Source of the DNA: Herbaspirillum sp. | GTDB lineage: Bacteria; Pseudomonadota; Gammaproteobacteria; Burkholderiales; Burkholderiaceae_D | Assembly (NCBI RefSeq): GCF_017744395.1 | Contig: NZ_JAGIBI010000001.1 | Span: 992,001 to 1,056,000, forward strand | Length of the DNA: 64,000 bases | Direction of reading: 5' to 3' | In this document: positions 8,780 through 17,284 of the stretch, piece after piece | Numbering within the stretch: position 1 is the first letter of the stretch | How the letters are laid out: the number at the start of each line of letters is the position of its first letter | Position numbers and translations under genes: made by a program | Notes under the pieces: model-generated | Seen by the model: the letters and a program-made list of their open reading frames with translations, nothing else | Database searches by the model: none | Told to the model about the DNA's origin: nothing

Positions 8780-9796
8780 TTAATTGAATTGCTTGAGGAA
8801 ACGCAGGTCGCCTTCGTAGAACAGGCGCAGGTCGTTGATCCCGTAGCGCAGCATGGTCAGGCGCTCCAGGCCGGAGCCGAACGCGAAGCCGATGTATTGC
8901 TCGGGATCCAGGCCCATGTTGCGCACCACGGTCGGGTGCACCTGGCCGGCGCCGGAGACTTCCAGCCAACGGCCCTTCAGCGGACCGCTGCCGAAGGCGA
9001 TGTCGATCTCGGCCGAAGGCTCGGTGAACGGGAAGTAGGAAGGACGGAAGCGCACCTGCAGGTCGTCGGTCTCGAAGAAGGCCTTGACGAAGTTGAGGTA
9101 GACGCCCTTCAGGTCGGCGAAGCTGATGTCCTCGGCGATCCACAGGCCTTCGACCTGGTGGAACATCGGCGAGTGGGTGGCGTCGCTGTCGACGCGGTAG
9201 GTGCGGCCCGGCGCGATCACCTTGATCGGCGGCTTGTTCATGCGCGCGTAGCGCACCTGCATCGGGCTGGTGTGGGTACGCAGCAGCAAGGGCTTGCCCT
9301 GCGTGTCATTGCCTTCGATGTAGAAGGTATCCTGCATCGAACGCGCCGGGTGGTTTTCCGGGCTGTTCAGTGCGGTGAAATTGGTCCAGTCGGTTTCGAT
9401 CTCGGGGCCGTCGGCCACGTCGAAGCCAATCGAGCGGAAGATTTCCTCGACGCGCTGCCACGAGCGCATCACCGGATGGATGCCGCCCACGCCGCGGCCT
9501 CGGCCCGGCAGCGTGACGTCGATGGCTTCCGCATTCAGGCGCGCCTGCATCTGCGCGTTGGCCAGTTCGTCACGGCGTGCGGTCAGCGCGTTTTCGATCT
9601 GTTCCTTGGCGACGTTGATGATCGCCCCTTGCGCCTTGCGCTCCTCGGGGGCCAGCTTGCCCAGTCCCTTCATCTGCTCGGTGATCTGGCCGGTCTTGCC
9701 GAGGTACTTGGCCTTGGCGTTTTCCAGTGCGGCAGCGTCAGCGGCGGCGGTGAAATCAGCCTGCGCCTGCGCGACGATTTGGTCTAGGGGATTCAT
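8780..9796 (-). CDS. pheS: Phenylalanyl-tRNA synthetase alpha subunit
   Basis: The 338-residue catalytic subunit of PheRS, a class II synthetase. It has an N-terminal coiled-coil (about 1-85), the [19 protein letters not shown] motif-1 region, [14 protein letters not shown]-like and [11 protein letters not shown] motif-2 elements, and motif 3 [18 protein letters not shown] near the C-terminus. The start MNPLDQIV is chosen over a longer frame because of homology. Its ATG overlaps the stop of a short Phe-rich upstream frame (ATGA), suggesting translational coupling or attenuation. Confidence 0.96.
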   Translation of the reverse strand: MNPLDQIVAQAQADFTAAADAAALENAKAKYLGKTGQITEQMKGLGKLAPEERKAQGAIINVAKEQIENALTARRDELANAQMQARLNAEAIDVTLPGRGRGVGGIHPVMRSWQRVEEIFRSIGFDVADGPEIETDWTNFTALNSPENHPARSMQDTFYIEGNDTQGKPLLLRTHTSPMQVRYARMNKPPIKVIAPGRTYRVDSDATHSPMFHQVEGLWIAEDISFADLKGVYLNFVKAFFETDDLQVRFRPSYFPFTEPSAEIDIAFGSGPLKGRWLEVSGAGQVHPTVVRNMGLDPEQYIGFAFGSGLERLTMLRYGINDLRLFYEGDLRFLKQFN

Positions 9797-9903
9797 GCGG
9801 TAAGTCTCGCTCCAATCGAAAATCCGACGACGAAGTCGAAAAGAAAAAGATCCGCGCACATGGCGGGATCAGAAAATCGGTGGATCAAAAACATACGGGG
9901 CAT
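9793..9903 (-). CDS. Putative Phe-rich leader peptide of pheS
   Basis: A 36-codon frame between rplT and pheS with six Phe residues (positions 5, 10, 20, 22, 24, 28). An AAGGTG site lies eight bases before its ATG, and its stop overlaps the pheS start as ATGA. The position matches pheM, the pheST leader peptide of enterobacteria. A terminator-like hairpin begins two codons after Phe10, inside the reading frame, which differs from the classic arrangement in which the leader stops before the terminator. The leader role is inferred from composition and position; a chance frame cannot be excluded. Confidence 0.5.
   Translation of the reverse strand: MPRMFLIHRFSDPAMCADLFLFDFVVGFSIGARLTA
9838..9870 (-). 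terminator. Possible attenuator hairpin upstream of pheS
   Basis: On the minus strand GATCC-CGC pairs with GCG-(C)-GGATC (one bulged base), followed by TTTTTCTTTT. It lies within the Phe-rich leader frame, about 40 bases before the pheS start. It may act as a conditional terminator. Confidence 0.5.
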
Positions 9904-9994
9904 CGGTATTTCACCTTTGCCCCGCAGGATTGCAGCGCCGGCTGCTTTACTTGATGACGTAGAAGCGGCCGGCGGCCGCAAACACGCTGACGAT

Positions 9995-10357
9995 TTAGGC
10001 GGCAGCGATGTTGGCCTTCACCTGGTTGACGATGGCGGCGAATGCAGCCTTGTCGGTGACAGCCATGTCGGCCAGAACCTTGCGGTCCAGTTCGATCGAA
10101 GCCTTCTTCAGGCCGTTCATGAACACGCTGTAGGTCACGCCGTGCGAACGGGCAGCGGCGTTGATACGGGCGATCCACAGGGCACGGAAGACGCGCTTCT
10201 TGTTACGACGGTCACGGTACGCGTATTGGCCAGCGCGCATGACTGCTTGCTTGGCGATACGGTAGACGTTTTTGCGGCGACCGCGGTAACCCTTGGCGAG
10301 GGCGAGGACTTTCTTGTGACGGGCACGCGCTGTTACCCCACGTTTGACTCTAGGCAT
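9995..10357 (-). CDS. rplT: 50S ribosomal protein L20
   Basis: A 120-residue ribosomal protein of the large subunit, needed early in 50S assembly. It starts [18 protein letters not shown] and contains the conserved [13 protein letters not shown] and [21 protein letters not shown] stretches. The length is typical. It follows rpmI by 26 bp. In several bacteria L20 represses translation of the rpmI-rplT mRNA by binding its leader; possible structures for this lie upstream of rpmI. Confidence 0.98.
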   Translation of the reverse strand: MPRVKRGVTARARHKKVLALAKGYRGRRKNVYRIAKQAVMRAGQYAYRDRRNKKRVFRALWIARINAAARSHGVTYSVFMNGLKKASIELDRKVLADMAVTDKAAFAAIVNQVKANIAAA

Positions 10358-10383
10358 GGTAGCTCCTTAGATATGATGTGAGG

Positions 10384-10581
10384 TTAAGCGAACGGCAGCA
10401 TTGCGCGAACGGAATTCAGGTTCGTCTCATGGACGCCCTCGGTACCGCGCAGTTGACGCTTGTTCTTGGTGGTCTTCTTGGTCAGGATGTGACGCTTGAA
10501 GGCTTGACCGCGCTTGACGGTACCGCCCGGGCGCACGCGAAAACGCTTCTTCGCGCTGCTCTTCGATTTCATCTTAGGCAT
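10384..10581 (-). CDS. rpmI: 50S ribosomal protein L35
   Basis: A 65-residue basic ribosomal protein starting [17 protein letters not shown], with the conserved [16 protein letters not shown] segment. It sits between infC and rplT, as in most bacteria. The ribosome-binding GGAAGGA is partly buried in a 6-bp hairpin with a GGAA loop. Confidence 0.98.
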   Translation of the reverse strand: MPKMKSKSSAKKRFRVRPGGTVKRGQAFKRHILTKKTTKNKRQLRGTEGVHETNLNSVRAMLPFA

Positions 10582-10588
10582 AGCAACT

Positions 10589-10604
10589 CTGTCCTTCCGG
10601 ACAG
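10589..10604 (-). promoter_or_regulatory. Hairpin over the rpmI ribosome-binding site
   Basis: CTGTCC-GGAA-GGACAG on the minus strand, eight bases before the rpmI ATG. The GGAAGGA Shine-Dalgarno lies in the loop and 3' arm, so folding would limit ribosome access. This is consistent with, but not proof of, L20-type translational feedback. Confidence 0.45.
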
Positions 10605-10704
10605 CTCCATTTTTTGATGATTGCAGGTGGCAGCAATGCTCGCTGCTCTTTGATGCCTGCTCTCACTTATTTGACAGCGGCCGGGTATTTCACCCCTCCG
10701 CTGC

Positions 10705-10736
10705 TTTTGCCCGCTGCATTGATACTGCGGGCAAAA
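10705..10736 (-). repeat. Ten-bp perfect hairpin in the infC-rpmI spacer
   Basis: TTTTGCCCGC and GCGGGCAAAA flank a 12-base loop. No T-tract follows on the minus strand, so it is unlikely to be a terminator. It is a candidate part of an mRNA structure controlling rpmI-rplT. The rest of the 230-base spacer shows no ORF. Confidence 0.45.
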
Positions 10737-10814
10737 CCTTTGTCGGCCCTACACTGCGCCGCTTTCGCAACGCGGGAGGCATCTGCGGACGCCATCCCGA
10801 TACGGCTATTCGAC

Positions 10815-11336
10815 TTACTTCTTTTTCTTCGGCGCCAGCACCATGATCATCTGGCGGCCTTCCATCTTGGGAAACTGCTCGACCTGGCCGAACGGTTCCA
10901 GGTCAGCCTTCAAGCGCTCCAGCATGCGCATGCCGATTTCCTGGTGCGCCATCTCACGGCCGCGGAAACGCAGCGTGATCTTGGTCTTGTCGCCGTCTTC
11001 CAGGAACTTGGTCAGGTTGCGCAGCTTGATGTTGTAATCGCCGTCATCGGTACCAGGACGGAATTTGACTTCCTTGACCTGGATGACCTTCTGCTTGAGC
11101 TTGGCTTCGTGAGCTTTCTTCTGCTCCTGGTACTTGAACTTGCCGTAGTCCATCAAGCGGCAGACCGGAGGCTGCGCGGTTGGTGCGATTTCGACCAGAT
11201 CCACTTCAGCCTCTTCCGACAAGCGCAAGGCTTCAGCCAAACTGACGATGCCCAGCGGCTCGTTATTGACGCCCGATAAGCGCACTTCCGGCGCTGTGAT
11301 TTCGCGATTCAGGCGATGCGACTTGTCAGTAGCTAT
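10815..11336 (-). CDS. infC: Translation initiation factor IF-3
   Basis: A 173-residue IF-3 that binds the 30S subunit and proofreads start-codon selection. The body runs from [20 protein letters not shown] to the Lys-rich end LAPKKKK and includes the family's [19 protein letters not shown] linker. A GTG at 11285 would remove the conserved N-terminus. Extending the frame gives [18 protein letters not shown], which matches other betaproteobacterial IF-3 proteins, and the only initiator placed correctly is an ATA at 11336-11334 with AGGA seven bases upstream. infC genes classically use rare AUU/AUC/AUA starts for self-regulation, which supports this choice. Confidence 0.92.
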   Translation of the reverse strand: MATDKSHRLNREITAPEVRLSGVNNEPLGIVSLAEALRLSEEAEVDLVEIAPTAQPPVCRLMDYGKFKYQEQKKAHEAKLKQKVIQVKEVKFRPGTDDGDYNIKLRNLTKFLEDGDKTKITLRFRGREMAHQEIGMRMLERLKADLEPFGQVEQFPKMEGRQMIMVLAPKKKK

Positions 11337-11408
11337 TGCAGTTTCCTTTTTAAATCCAATAAATTAAGCCGTGCGGTTGCGCTGGGAGGGAAGCCTCCGC
11401 TTCCCTGT

Positions 11409-13316
11409 TCAGGCTTTGGTGTCGACCTCAGTCTTGAGGCGCTCCACCAAGGTGTCGATGGACATCACGCCCAGATCGACATTGCCCCGCGCACGCACGG
11501 CCACTGTGTTTGCATCACGTTCTTTATCGCCGACAACCAATATATAGGGCGGCTTCTGAATCGAATGCTGCCGTATTTTATAGGTAATCTTTTCGTTACG
11601 CAAATCGGTCTCTACCCTAAACCCTTGTTTTTTCAGCGTTTGTGCAACGTTCTTGACGTAATCGGCTTGCGCGTCGGAAATATTCAGGATGACAACTTGC
11701 ACAGGTGCCAACCACAGCGGCATCGCGCCGGCATGGTTTTCGATCAGGATCGCGATGAAACGCTCCAGCGAACCGACGATCGCCCGGTGCAGCATGACCG
11801 GCACCTTGCGGCCGTTGTCTTCCGTGACATATTCCGCGCCCAGGCGGGCCGGCATCGAGAAGTCGACCTGCATGGTGCCGCACTGCCAGGAACGGCCGAT
11901 CGAGTCCTTCAGGTGGTATTCGATCTTGGGACCGTAGAAGGCGCCCTCGCCCGGCAGCTCTTCCCACTCCGAACCGGAGGCGCGGATGGCTTCGCGCAGG
12001 GCGTTTTCCGCCTTGTCCCAAACCTCCTCTGCGCCGATGCGCTTTTCCGGGCGCAGCGCCAGCTTCACGGCGACATCCTTGAAGCCGAAGCAGTCGTAGA
12101 CCTCGCGCACCACCTTGTTGAAGGCGGCGACTTCCTCCTGGATCTGGTCTTCGGTACAGAAGATGTGGCCGTCATCCTGGGTGAAGCCGCGTACGCGCAT
12201 CATGCCGTGCAGCGCACCGGACGGCTCGTTGCGGTGGCACTGGCCGAATTCGCCGTAGCGCAGCGGCAGGTCGCGGTAGCTGTGCAGGCCGGAATTGAAT
12301 ATCTGGATATGGCCCGGGCAATTCATCGGTTTCAGCGCATAGGCGCGGCTTTCCGACTCGGTCGTGAACATGTTTTCACGATAATTTTCCCAGTGGCCGG
12401 TCTTTTCCCACAGCGAGCGATCGAGGATCTGCGGCGCCTTCACTTCCTGGTAGCCGTTGTCCTGGTAGACGCGGCGCATGTATTGCTCGACCTGTTGCCA
12501 GATCGACCAGCCCTTGGGGTGCCAGAAGATCAGGCCCGGCGCCTCGTCCTGGAAGTGGAACAGGTCCAGCGCGCGGCCCAGCTTGCGGTGATCGCGCTTC
12601 TCGGCCTCTTCCAGCATGTGCAGGTAGGCTTCCTGGTCTTCCTTCTTGGCCCAGGCGGTGCCGTAGACCCGCTGCAGCATCTCGTTGTTGGAGTCGCCGC
12701 GCCAGTAGGCGCCGGCCAGCTTCATCAGCTTGAACACCTTGAGCTTGCCGGTGGACGGCACGTGCGGGCCGCGACACAGGTCGGTGAAGCTGCCCTCGGT
12801 GTACAGCGACACGTCCTCGTTTTGCGGGATCGAGGCGATGATTTCGGCCTTGTAGTCCTCGCCGATCGACTTGAAGTAAGCCACGGCCTCGTCGCGCGGC
12901 AGCACCTTGCGGGTGACCGGCTCATCCTTCTTGGCCAGCTCGGCCATCTTCTTTTCGATGGCTTCCAGGTCGTCCGGAGTAAAGGGGCGCTTGTACGAGA
13001 AGTCGTAATAGAAACCGTTGTCGATCACCGGGCCGATGGTCACCTGGGCGTCGGGGAACAGCTCCTTGACCGCGTAAGCCAGCAAGTGGGCGGTCGAATG
13101 GCGGATCACTTCCAGGCCGTCCGCATCCTTGTCGGTCACGATGGCGAGGTCGGAATCCTTGTCGATCAGGAACGAGGTATCGACCAGCTTGCCGTCAACA
13201 CGGCCGGCCAATGCGGCCTTGGCCAGGCCGGCGCCGATATTGGCGGCGACTTGCGCTACCGTGACCGGACCGTCGAATTGGCGTTGCGAACCATCGGGAA
13301 GACGAACTGAAACCAT
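11409..13316 (-). CDS. thrS: Threonyl-tRNA synthetase
   Basis: A 635-residue class II synthetase that charges tRNA-Thr. It contains an N-terminal TGS domain (1-60), the editing/SAD domain with [16 protein letters not shown], the catalytic core with [15 protein letters not shown] and [10 protein letters not shown] (zinc ligand Cys) and motif 3 near [16 protein letters not shown], and the C-terminal anticodon-binding domain. The start MVSVRLPDG is chosen because GGAG lies six bases upstream; an upstream ATG is eight codons earlier. It is the first gene of the translation operon, preceded by a 250-base leader with a Thr-rich peptide and terminator. Confidence 0.97.
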   Translation of the reverse strand: MVSVRLPDGSQRQFDGPVTVAQVAANIGAGLAKAALAGRVDGKLVDTSFLIDKDSDLAIVTDKDADGLEVIRHSTAHLLAYAVKELFPDAQVTIGPVIDNGFYYDFSYKRPFTPDDLEAIEKKMAELAKKDEPVTRKVLPRDEAVAYFKSIGEDYKAEIIASIPQNEDVSLYTEGSFTDLCRGPHVPSTGKLKVFKLMKLAGAYWRGDSNNEMLQRVYGTAWAKKEDQEAYLHMLEEAEKRDHRKLGRALDLFHFQDEAPGLIFWHPKGWSIWQQVEQYMRRVYQDNGYQEVKAPQILDRSLWEKTGHWENYRENMFTTESESRAYALKPMNCPGHIQIFNSGLHSYRDLPLRYGEFGQCHRNEPSGALHGMMRVRGFTQDDGHIFCTEDQIQEEVAAFNKVVREVYDCFGFKDVAVKLALRPEKRIGAEEVWDKAENALREAIRASGSEWEELPGEGAFYGPKIEYHLKDSIGRSWQCGTMQVDFSMPARLGAEYVTEDNGRKVPVMLHRAIVGSLERFIAILIENHAGAMPLWLAPVQVVILNISDAQADYVKNVAQTLKKQGFRVETDLRNEKITYKIRQHSIQKPPYILVVGDKERDANTVAVRARGNVDLGVMSIDTLVERLKTEVDTKA

Positions 13317-13383
13317 TTTGCACTCCATGTCGGCAGCCATGCTGCCTTGCCTGATTTGGGTAGATGTCCAAGAATGAAGGACG

Positions 13384-13412
13384 AAAAAAAACGCGGGCCA
13401 GCCGCGCTTTTC
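13384..13412 (-). terminator. Intrinsic terminator in the thrS leader (attenuator)
   Basis: On the minus strand AAAA-G-CGCGG, a CTGGC loop, CCGCG, then eight T residues. It lies between the Thr-rich leader peptide and thrS, not after a gene, so it probably acts conditionally. Confidence 0.8.
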
Positions 13413-13434
13413 CAGAAGACGAAAAAGAACCCGA

Positions 13435-13476
13435 CTAGCGTCGCTCGAAAACCTCGGTGGTAGTTCGCGGTGTCAT
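13435..13476 (-). CDS. Thr-rich leader peptide of thrS
   Basis: A 13-codon frame reading [13 protein letters not shown] then TAG. It contains four Thr codons (ACA, ACT, ACC, ACC), three of them consecutive. AAAGG lies ten bases upstream of the ATG. It is followed 22 bases later by an intrinsic terminator and, after another 67 bases, by thrS; an extended -10 promoter lies about 100 bases upstream. This order is that of amino-acid biosynthetic and pheST attenuators, where stalling at codons for the scarce aminoacyl-tRNA prevents termination. The function is inferred from architecture only. Confidence 0.7.
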   Translation of the reverse strand: MTPRTTTEVFERR

Positions 13477-13573
13477 AACCGGTTTGCCTTTCTCGCTCTT
13501 ACAGAATATGGTGAACTTGCTGCGCCGCCCGTTGCCGTCCTTCCAAGGCAGCATCCAGCTAGCACAAGCGTCG

Positions 13574-13582
13574 ATTATAGCA
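13574..13582 (-). promoter_or_regulatory. Extended -10 promoter of thrS
   Basis: TGCTATAAT on the minus strand, a perfect -10 with the TGn extension. The -35 hexamer is weak. Initiation near 13567 would give a leader of about 250 bases before thrS. Confidence 0.75.
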
Positions 13583-13730
13583 AATTAATCAGCTGCTCCG
13601 GCGCAGAGCAGGACAACCCTTCAAAAATCTTCATCGTTTACAGTTGCAAATACGCTGTTCGAGACACGACGACCATCAACTTATTCCATCGCCCATGCTA
13701 GGATGAAGACTGATTATGGAGAAGCGCACC

Positions 13731-13922
13731 ATGCCAGGCGAACACAATTGCATCGAACATCCGACCGTCATCAACAACGTCGAATACACTCTTCAGAGCC
13801 GTACGGTGGAACTGGACAACGGCGAACACCAGCAGGAATACCGGGTACTGCTCGACGGCAAGGAAATCAAATCGTGGACGCGCGGCGACCTCCTGCCCTA
13901 CTTCGGCCTCAGCCATAACTGA
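13731..13922 (+). CDS. Small conserved-looking protein of unknown function
   Basis: A 63-residue soluble acidic protein, MPGEHNCIEHPTVINN... ending LLPYFGLSHN. No signal peptide or membrane segment is seen. The second in-frame ATG is chosen because GGAG lies nine bases upstream; an ATG five codons earlier is possible. It stands alone on the plus strand and ends at a bidirectional terminator shared with cheY. I do not recognise the family. Confidence 0.6.
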   Translation: MPGEHNCIEHPTVINNVEYTLQSRTVELDNGEHQQEYRVLLDGKEIKSWTRGDLLPYFGLSHN

Positions 13923-13958
13923 CGCGGCTGCTCGCCACGGGGAGCATCCCCAAAAAGA

Positions 13959-13984
13959 AAACGGCATCCAACTGGATGCCGTTT
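13959..13984. terminator. Bidirectional intrinsic terminator
   Basis: Stem AAACGGCATCC / GGATGCCGTTT with a 4-base AACT loop, lying between the convergent small gene and the cheY-like gene. Confidence 0.8.
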
Positions 13985-14015
13985 GCATTTTCCGCCACGA
14001 AAAGCGCTATGCCGC

Positions 14016-14423
14016 TTACGCCTTTTCCAGATGGGCGCGCCGCGCCAGGATTTTCTCGATCTTTTCCTTCAGGGTGGCCGCATTGAAAGGCTTGACGATA
14101 TAGCCGTCCGCGCCCGACTGCGCCGCCTCGACAATATTCTCCTTCTTGGCCTCGGCCGTGATCATCAGCACCGGCAGGTGGCTCAGGGACGGCGTCGAAC
14201 GGATCTTCTTGAGCAGCGTCAGACCATCCATCACCGGCATGTTCCAGTCGGTCAGCACGAAAGTCACCGGCAAGGCGCCCGCCTCCAGCACCTTCAAGGC
14301 CGAAGAGCCGTCGTCCGCCTCGACAATCTTGTTGTACTCCAACTCTTTCAACAGGCCGCTAACGATGCGCCGCATTGTCGAAAAGTCATCAACCACGAGG
14401 AAATACTGGTCATCTGCTGCCAT
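14016..14423 (-). CDS. cheY: CheY-like single-domain response regulator
   Basis: A 135-residue receiver domain without an output domain. The acidic pocket Asp12-Asp13, phosphoacceptor Asp59 ([11 protein letters not shown]), switch Thr89 (ITAEAKK) and Lys111 (KPF) are all present. [14 protein letters not shown] and DWNMP are typical of chemotaxis CheY rather than of sporulation or generic receivers. No che or fla genes adjoin it, so it may be an orphan CheY; a CheV gene lies 19 kb away. The exact motor or kinase partner cannot be told. Confidence 0.8.
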   Translation of the reverse strand: MAADDQYFLVVDDFSTMRRIVSGLLKELEYNKIVEADDGSSALKVLEAGALPVTFVLTDWNMPVMDGLTLLKKIRSTPSLSHLPVLMITAEAKKENIVEAAQSGADGYIVKPFNAATLKEKIEKILARRAHLEKA

Positions 14424-14721
14424 GGGTAATCGAACGCCTGTCTATAAAGATGAAGCTTGGAAAGAAAAAAACGGAAAAAATTCGACGCTAAGTTTAAAAC
14501 ATTTTTAAAAAGTTTCCGCGCGACAGCAAAATATAATCACCGATATTCACGCCGCCATTGACCGGAAGCACGTCGAACCAAAATAAATTTCATGCGCCCG
14601 CCGATATCAGGCGCCAGCCCACGTGCAGCCCAAGCGTTTTCACGCCAATACCCACACCCTTCCCAAAAGAGGAAATGCGAACCTGACTCACAAGCATGGG
14701 GAAATAAAAACGAAGGGCGGA
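14424..14721. other. Non-coding gap upstream of the cheY-like gene
   Basis: About 300 bases, AT-rich near cheY. I see no supported gene, RNA or strong promoter motif. The cheY promoter presumably lies in its first half. Confidence 0.4.
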
Positions 14722-14753
14722 AAACAAAAATGGAAGCCGCGAATGCGCTTCCA
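14722..14753 (-). terminator. Terminator of tRNA-Val
   Basis: Stem TGGAAGC / GCTTCCA with a 9-base loop, followed on the minus strand by TTTTTGTTTT, about 50 bases after the tRNA 3' end. Confidence 0.75.
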
Positions 14754-14800
14754 TTTCAGTTTGACTTCGCTATCCAACTCCACTAAACCATCAGAAGAAT

Positions 14801-14877
14801 TGGTAGGCACGATTGGACTCGAACCAACGACCCCTACCATGTCAAGGTAGTGCTCTAACCAGCTGAGCTACGCGCCT
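14801..14877 (-). tRNA. tRNA-Val (anticodon GAC)
   Basis: A 77-base cloverleaf including encoded CCA. Acceptor AGGCGCG pairs with CGTGCCT. The anticodon stem CTACC/GGTAG holds loop TTGACAT with GAC. The T-arm contains GGTTCGAGTCC. Confidence 0.95.
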
Positions 14878-15031
14878 AACGAAGAAGCGAGATTATAGGA
14901 GGCTTTTTCAATTTTGCAAAGGGGTAAAAGAAAAAATATGAAATATTTTTTAATCCCGCCTTTTCTCCCGCATCACGGTCATTGAAACAGCCGGCACTGC
15001 CGCCGCCGGCAATCCTCCCATATCCCCTTCC

Positions 15032-17278
15032 TTACTGCCGCTTTACTTCAATGACCCCTTTGACTTCCCGGATCACCGTCAGGGCTTTCTGCAATTGCTC
15101 GGTCGATGCGATTTCGGCGGTAAAGGCCATGCGCGCATGGCCGCGCGCACTCTGCGTGCTCACCCCGATCACATTGATCTTGTCGCGCAAGAAGATGTCG
15201 GAGATATCGCGCAGCAAGCCCTGCCGGTCATTGGCCAGCACGAAGATATCGACCGGATAGACGGTATCCTTGGCCGGCGTGCCCCAGGTCGTCTGGATCA
15301 CCCGTTCGGGCGCATGGGAACTCATCTCGGCGAAGTTCTTGCAGTTCGCGCGGTGGATCGACACACCCTTGCCGCGCGTGACGAAACCGGCGATCGGATC
15401 CGGCGGCGCCGGCTTGCAGCAGCGCGCCAGTTGCGTAAGCAGGCCGTCGGTGCCGACCACCAGCACGCCGGACTTGGCGCCCTGCACGATGCTCGATGCG
15501 CGGCTCTTGCGGGTAATCGCCGCTTCGTCGTCGATCTCGGGCTTCTTGACCTCGGCATCGTGCAGCGCCTGCTCCACGTGGCGCAGGCTGAACTCGTCCT
15601 TGCCCAGCGACAGGCACAGGTCGTCCACCTTGGCGAAGCCCAGCTTCTGGGCCAGCTCTTCCAGGTTGACCGCGGTCTTGCCTTCGCGCTGCAGGGTCTT
15701 TTCCAGCAAGCCGCGGCCCGCCGACAGCGTTTCCTGCTGTTCGATCGCGTTGAACCAGGCGCGCACCTTGGAACGGGTGCGCGAACTCGCCGCATAGCCC
15801 GGACTCAGCCAGTCGCGCGACGGCCCCACGCCGGGACCGCTCTTGACGGTGATGATCTCCACCGTCTGGCCGTTCTTCAAGGGCGTATTCAACGGCACCA
15901 TCACACCGTCCACCCGCGCGCCGCGGCAGCGATGGCCGACGTCGCTGTGCAAATGGTAGGCGAAATCGATGGGCGTGGCGCCGCTGGGCAACTCGATCAC
16001 CCGCGCCTGCGGCGTGAGCACATAGATGCGCTCGTCCAGCGTGGCTGCCTTGAGCTTTTCCACCCAATCGCGTCGCACGTCGTCCTGGTCGACGACGGCG
16101 TCGGTGACCTCGGACTTCCAGGCCAGCAGCTGGCGCAGCCAGGCGATCTTCTCATCGTACTTTTGCGCGGCGAAGTTGGAACCGCCGCTTTCCTTGTAGC
16201 GCCAGTGCGCCGCCACGCCGTATTCGGCGAAATGGTGCATCTCGCGCGTGCGGATCTGCACTTCCAGCGCCCGGCCGTCCTCGGCCACCACCACCGTGTG
16301 CAAAGACTGGTAGCCGTTCTGTTTGGGCCGGGAAATATAGTCGTCGAACTCCTCGGGAATCGGGGTCCAGATATCGTGCACGATGCCCAGCACCGTGTAG
16401 CAGGTCTTGACGTCGTCGACGATCACCCGGAAGGCGCGCACGTCATAGAGCTCGGAAAAGTCGAGCGCCTTGCCGCGCATCTTGTTCCAGATGCTGTAGA
16501 TATGCTTGGGCCGGCCGCTGACTTCAGCCTTGATGTCTTGCGCGGCGAGTTCGGAACGCAAGCGCGCAATCGCATTGGCCACGAACTGCTCGCGCTCAAG
16601 GCGCTTCTCTTCCAGCATCTTGGCAATGCGCTTGTAGGTCGCGGGTTCGAGGAAACGGAATGACAAGTCCTCCAGTTCCCACTTCAGCTGCCAGATTCCC
16701 AGGCGGTTGGCCAGCGGCGCATAAAGGTCGAAGGTCTCGCGCGCGTATTGTCGGCTGACCTCGTCTTCCTGCTTGGTTTCGGCGAAATAGCGCAAGGCCG
16801 CCACGCGCGAAGCCAGCCGCACCAGCACGGCGCGCATGTCGGAAGCCATCGCCAGCAGCATCTTGCGCAGCGTCTCGACCTGGGCCGCCGCCTGCTGCGC
16901 CGCGTTCTTGCCGCGCAGGACTTCCTGCGGCTGCAAGGTCAGGCTGTGGAAGCGCATGAGCTGGCGCACGCTACCCAGCAGATCGGCGGTTTCCTTGCCG
17001 AACAGCCCTTCCCATTTTTCTTCCAGCTCGGGATGCAGCAGCTGCGCCTCGAACAGCAAGCCGGCGATGCGCGTTTGCGCATCCGCGTTCAATGCGGTCA
17101 GCACCGAGGCGACCGAAAGCACGAACTGCAGCGCGTTCTGCCCCGAACTGAGCGGCTGATCCGCATACAAGGGCTCGACCTCGGCCAGCGCCTTTTCCAC
17201 GCGCGCGGCATCGTCCGCCCCCAGGCCGGCGGTGATCGCCGCCAGGCCTTCACCCTGTATGGTTGCTACCGAAACCAT
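15032..17278 (-). CDS. relA: GTP pyrophosphokinase RelA, (p)ppGpp synthetase
   Basis: A 748-residue RelA/SpoT-family protein that makes (p)ppGpp on starved ribosomes. The N-terminal hydrolase domain lacks the HDxxED metal motif, so it should be synthetase-only. The synthetase domain has RPKHIYSIWNKM and EEFDDYISRPKQNGYQSLHT; the acidic EFDD signature is the RelA type, where SpoT has RFKD. TGS (VLTPQARVIELPSGATPIDFAY), the Cys-rich conserved region (LARCCKPAPPDPIAGF) and a C-terminal ACT domain follow. It starts six bases after the ridA stop, so the two are likely co-transcribed. Confidence 0.95.
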   Translation of the reverse strand: MVSVATIQGEGLAAITAGLGADDAARVEKALAEVEPLYADQPLSSGQNALQFVLSVASVLTALNADAQTRIAGLLFEAQLLHPELEEKWEGLFGKETADLLGSVRQLMRFHSLTLQPQEVLRGKNAAQQAAAQVETLRKMLLAMASDMRAVLVRLASRVAALRYFAETKQEDEVSRQYARETFDLYAPLANRLGIWQLKWELEDLSFRFLEPATYKRIAKMLEEKRLEREQFVANAIARLRSELAAQDIKAEVSGRPKHIYSIWNKMRGKALDFSELYDVRAFRVIVDDVKTCYTVLGIVHDIWTPIPEEFDDYISRPKQNGYQSLHTVVVAEDGRALEVQIRTREMHHFAEYGVAAHWRYKESGGSNFAAQKYDEKIAWLRQLLAWKSEVTDAVVDQDDVRRDWVEKLKAATLDERIYVLTPQARVIELPSGATPIDFAYHLHSDVGHRCRGARVDGVMVPLNTPLKNGQTVEIITVKSGPGVGPSRDWLSPGYAASSRTRSKVRAWFNAIEQQETLSAGRGLLEKTLQREGKTAVNLEELAQKLGFAKVDDLCLSLGKDEFSLRHVEQALHDAEVKKPEIDDEAAITRKSRASSIVQGAKSGVLVVGTDGLLTQLARCCKPAPPDPIAGFVTRGKGVSIHRANCKNFAEMSSHAPERVIQTTWGTPAKDTVYPVDIFVLANDRQGLLRDISDIFLRDKINVIGVSTQSARGHARMAFTAEIASTEQLQKALTVIREVKGVIEVKRQ

Positions 17279-17284
17279 AAGCGC

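Noticed and set aside
6467-9787. A 1106-codon open frame on the plus strand opposite pheT and pheS.
   Set aside because: It is antisense to two full-length, well-conserved synthetase genes. Its His/Arg/Gln/Ala-rich composition is what the complement of high-GC codons gives, and it shows no domain.
13384-13582. A T-box riboswitch upstream of thrS.
   Set aside because: The T-box core sequence and specifier-loop architecture are absent, and T-boxes are essentially unknown in betaproteobacteria. The Thr-rich short frame fits attenuation better.
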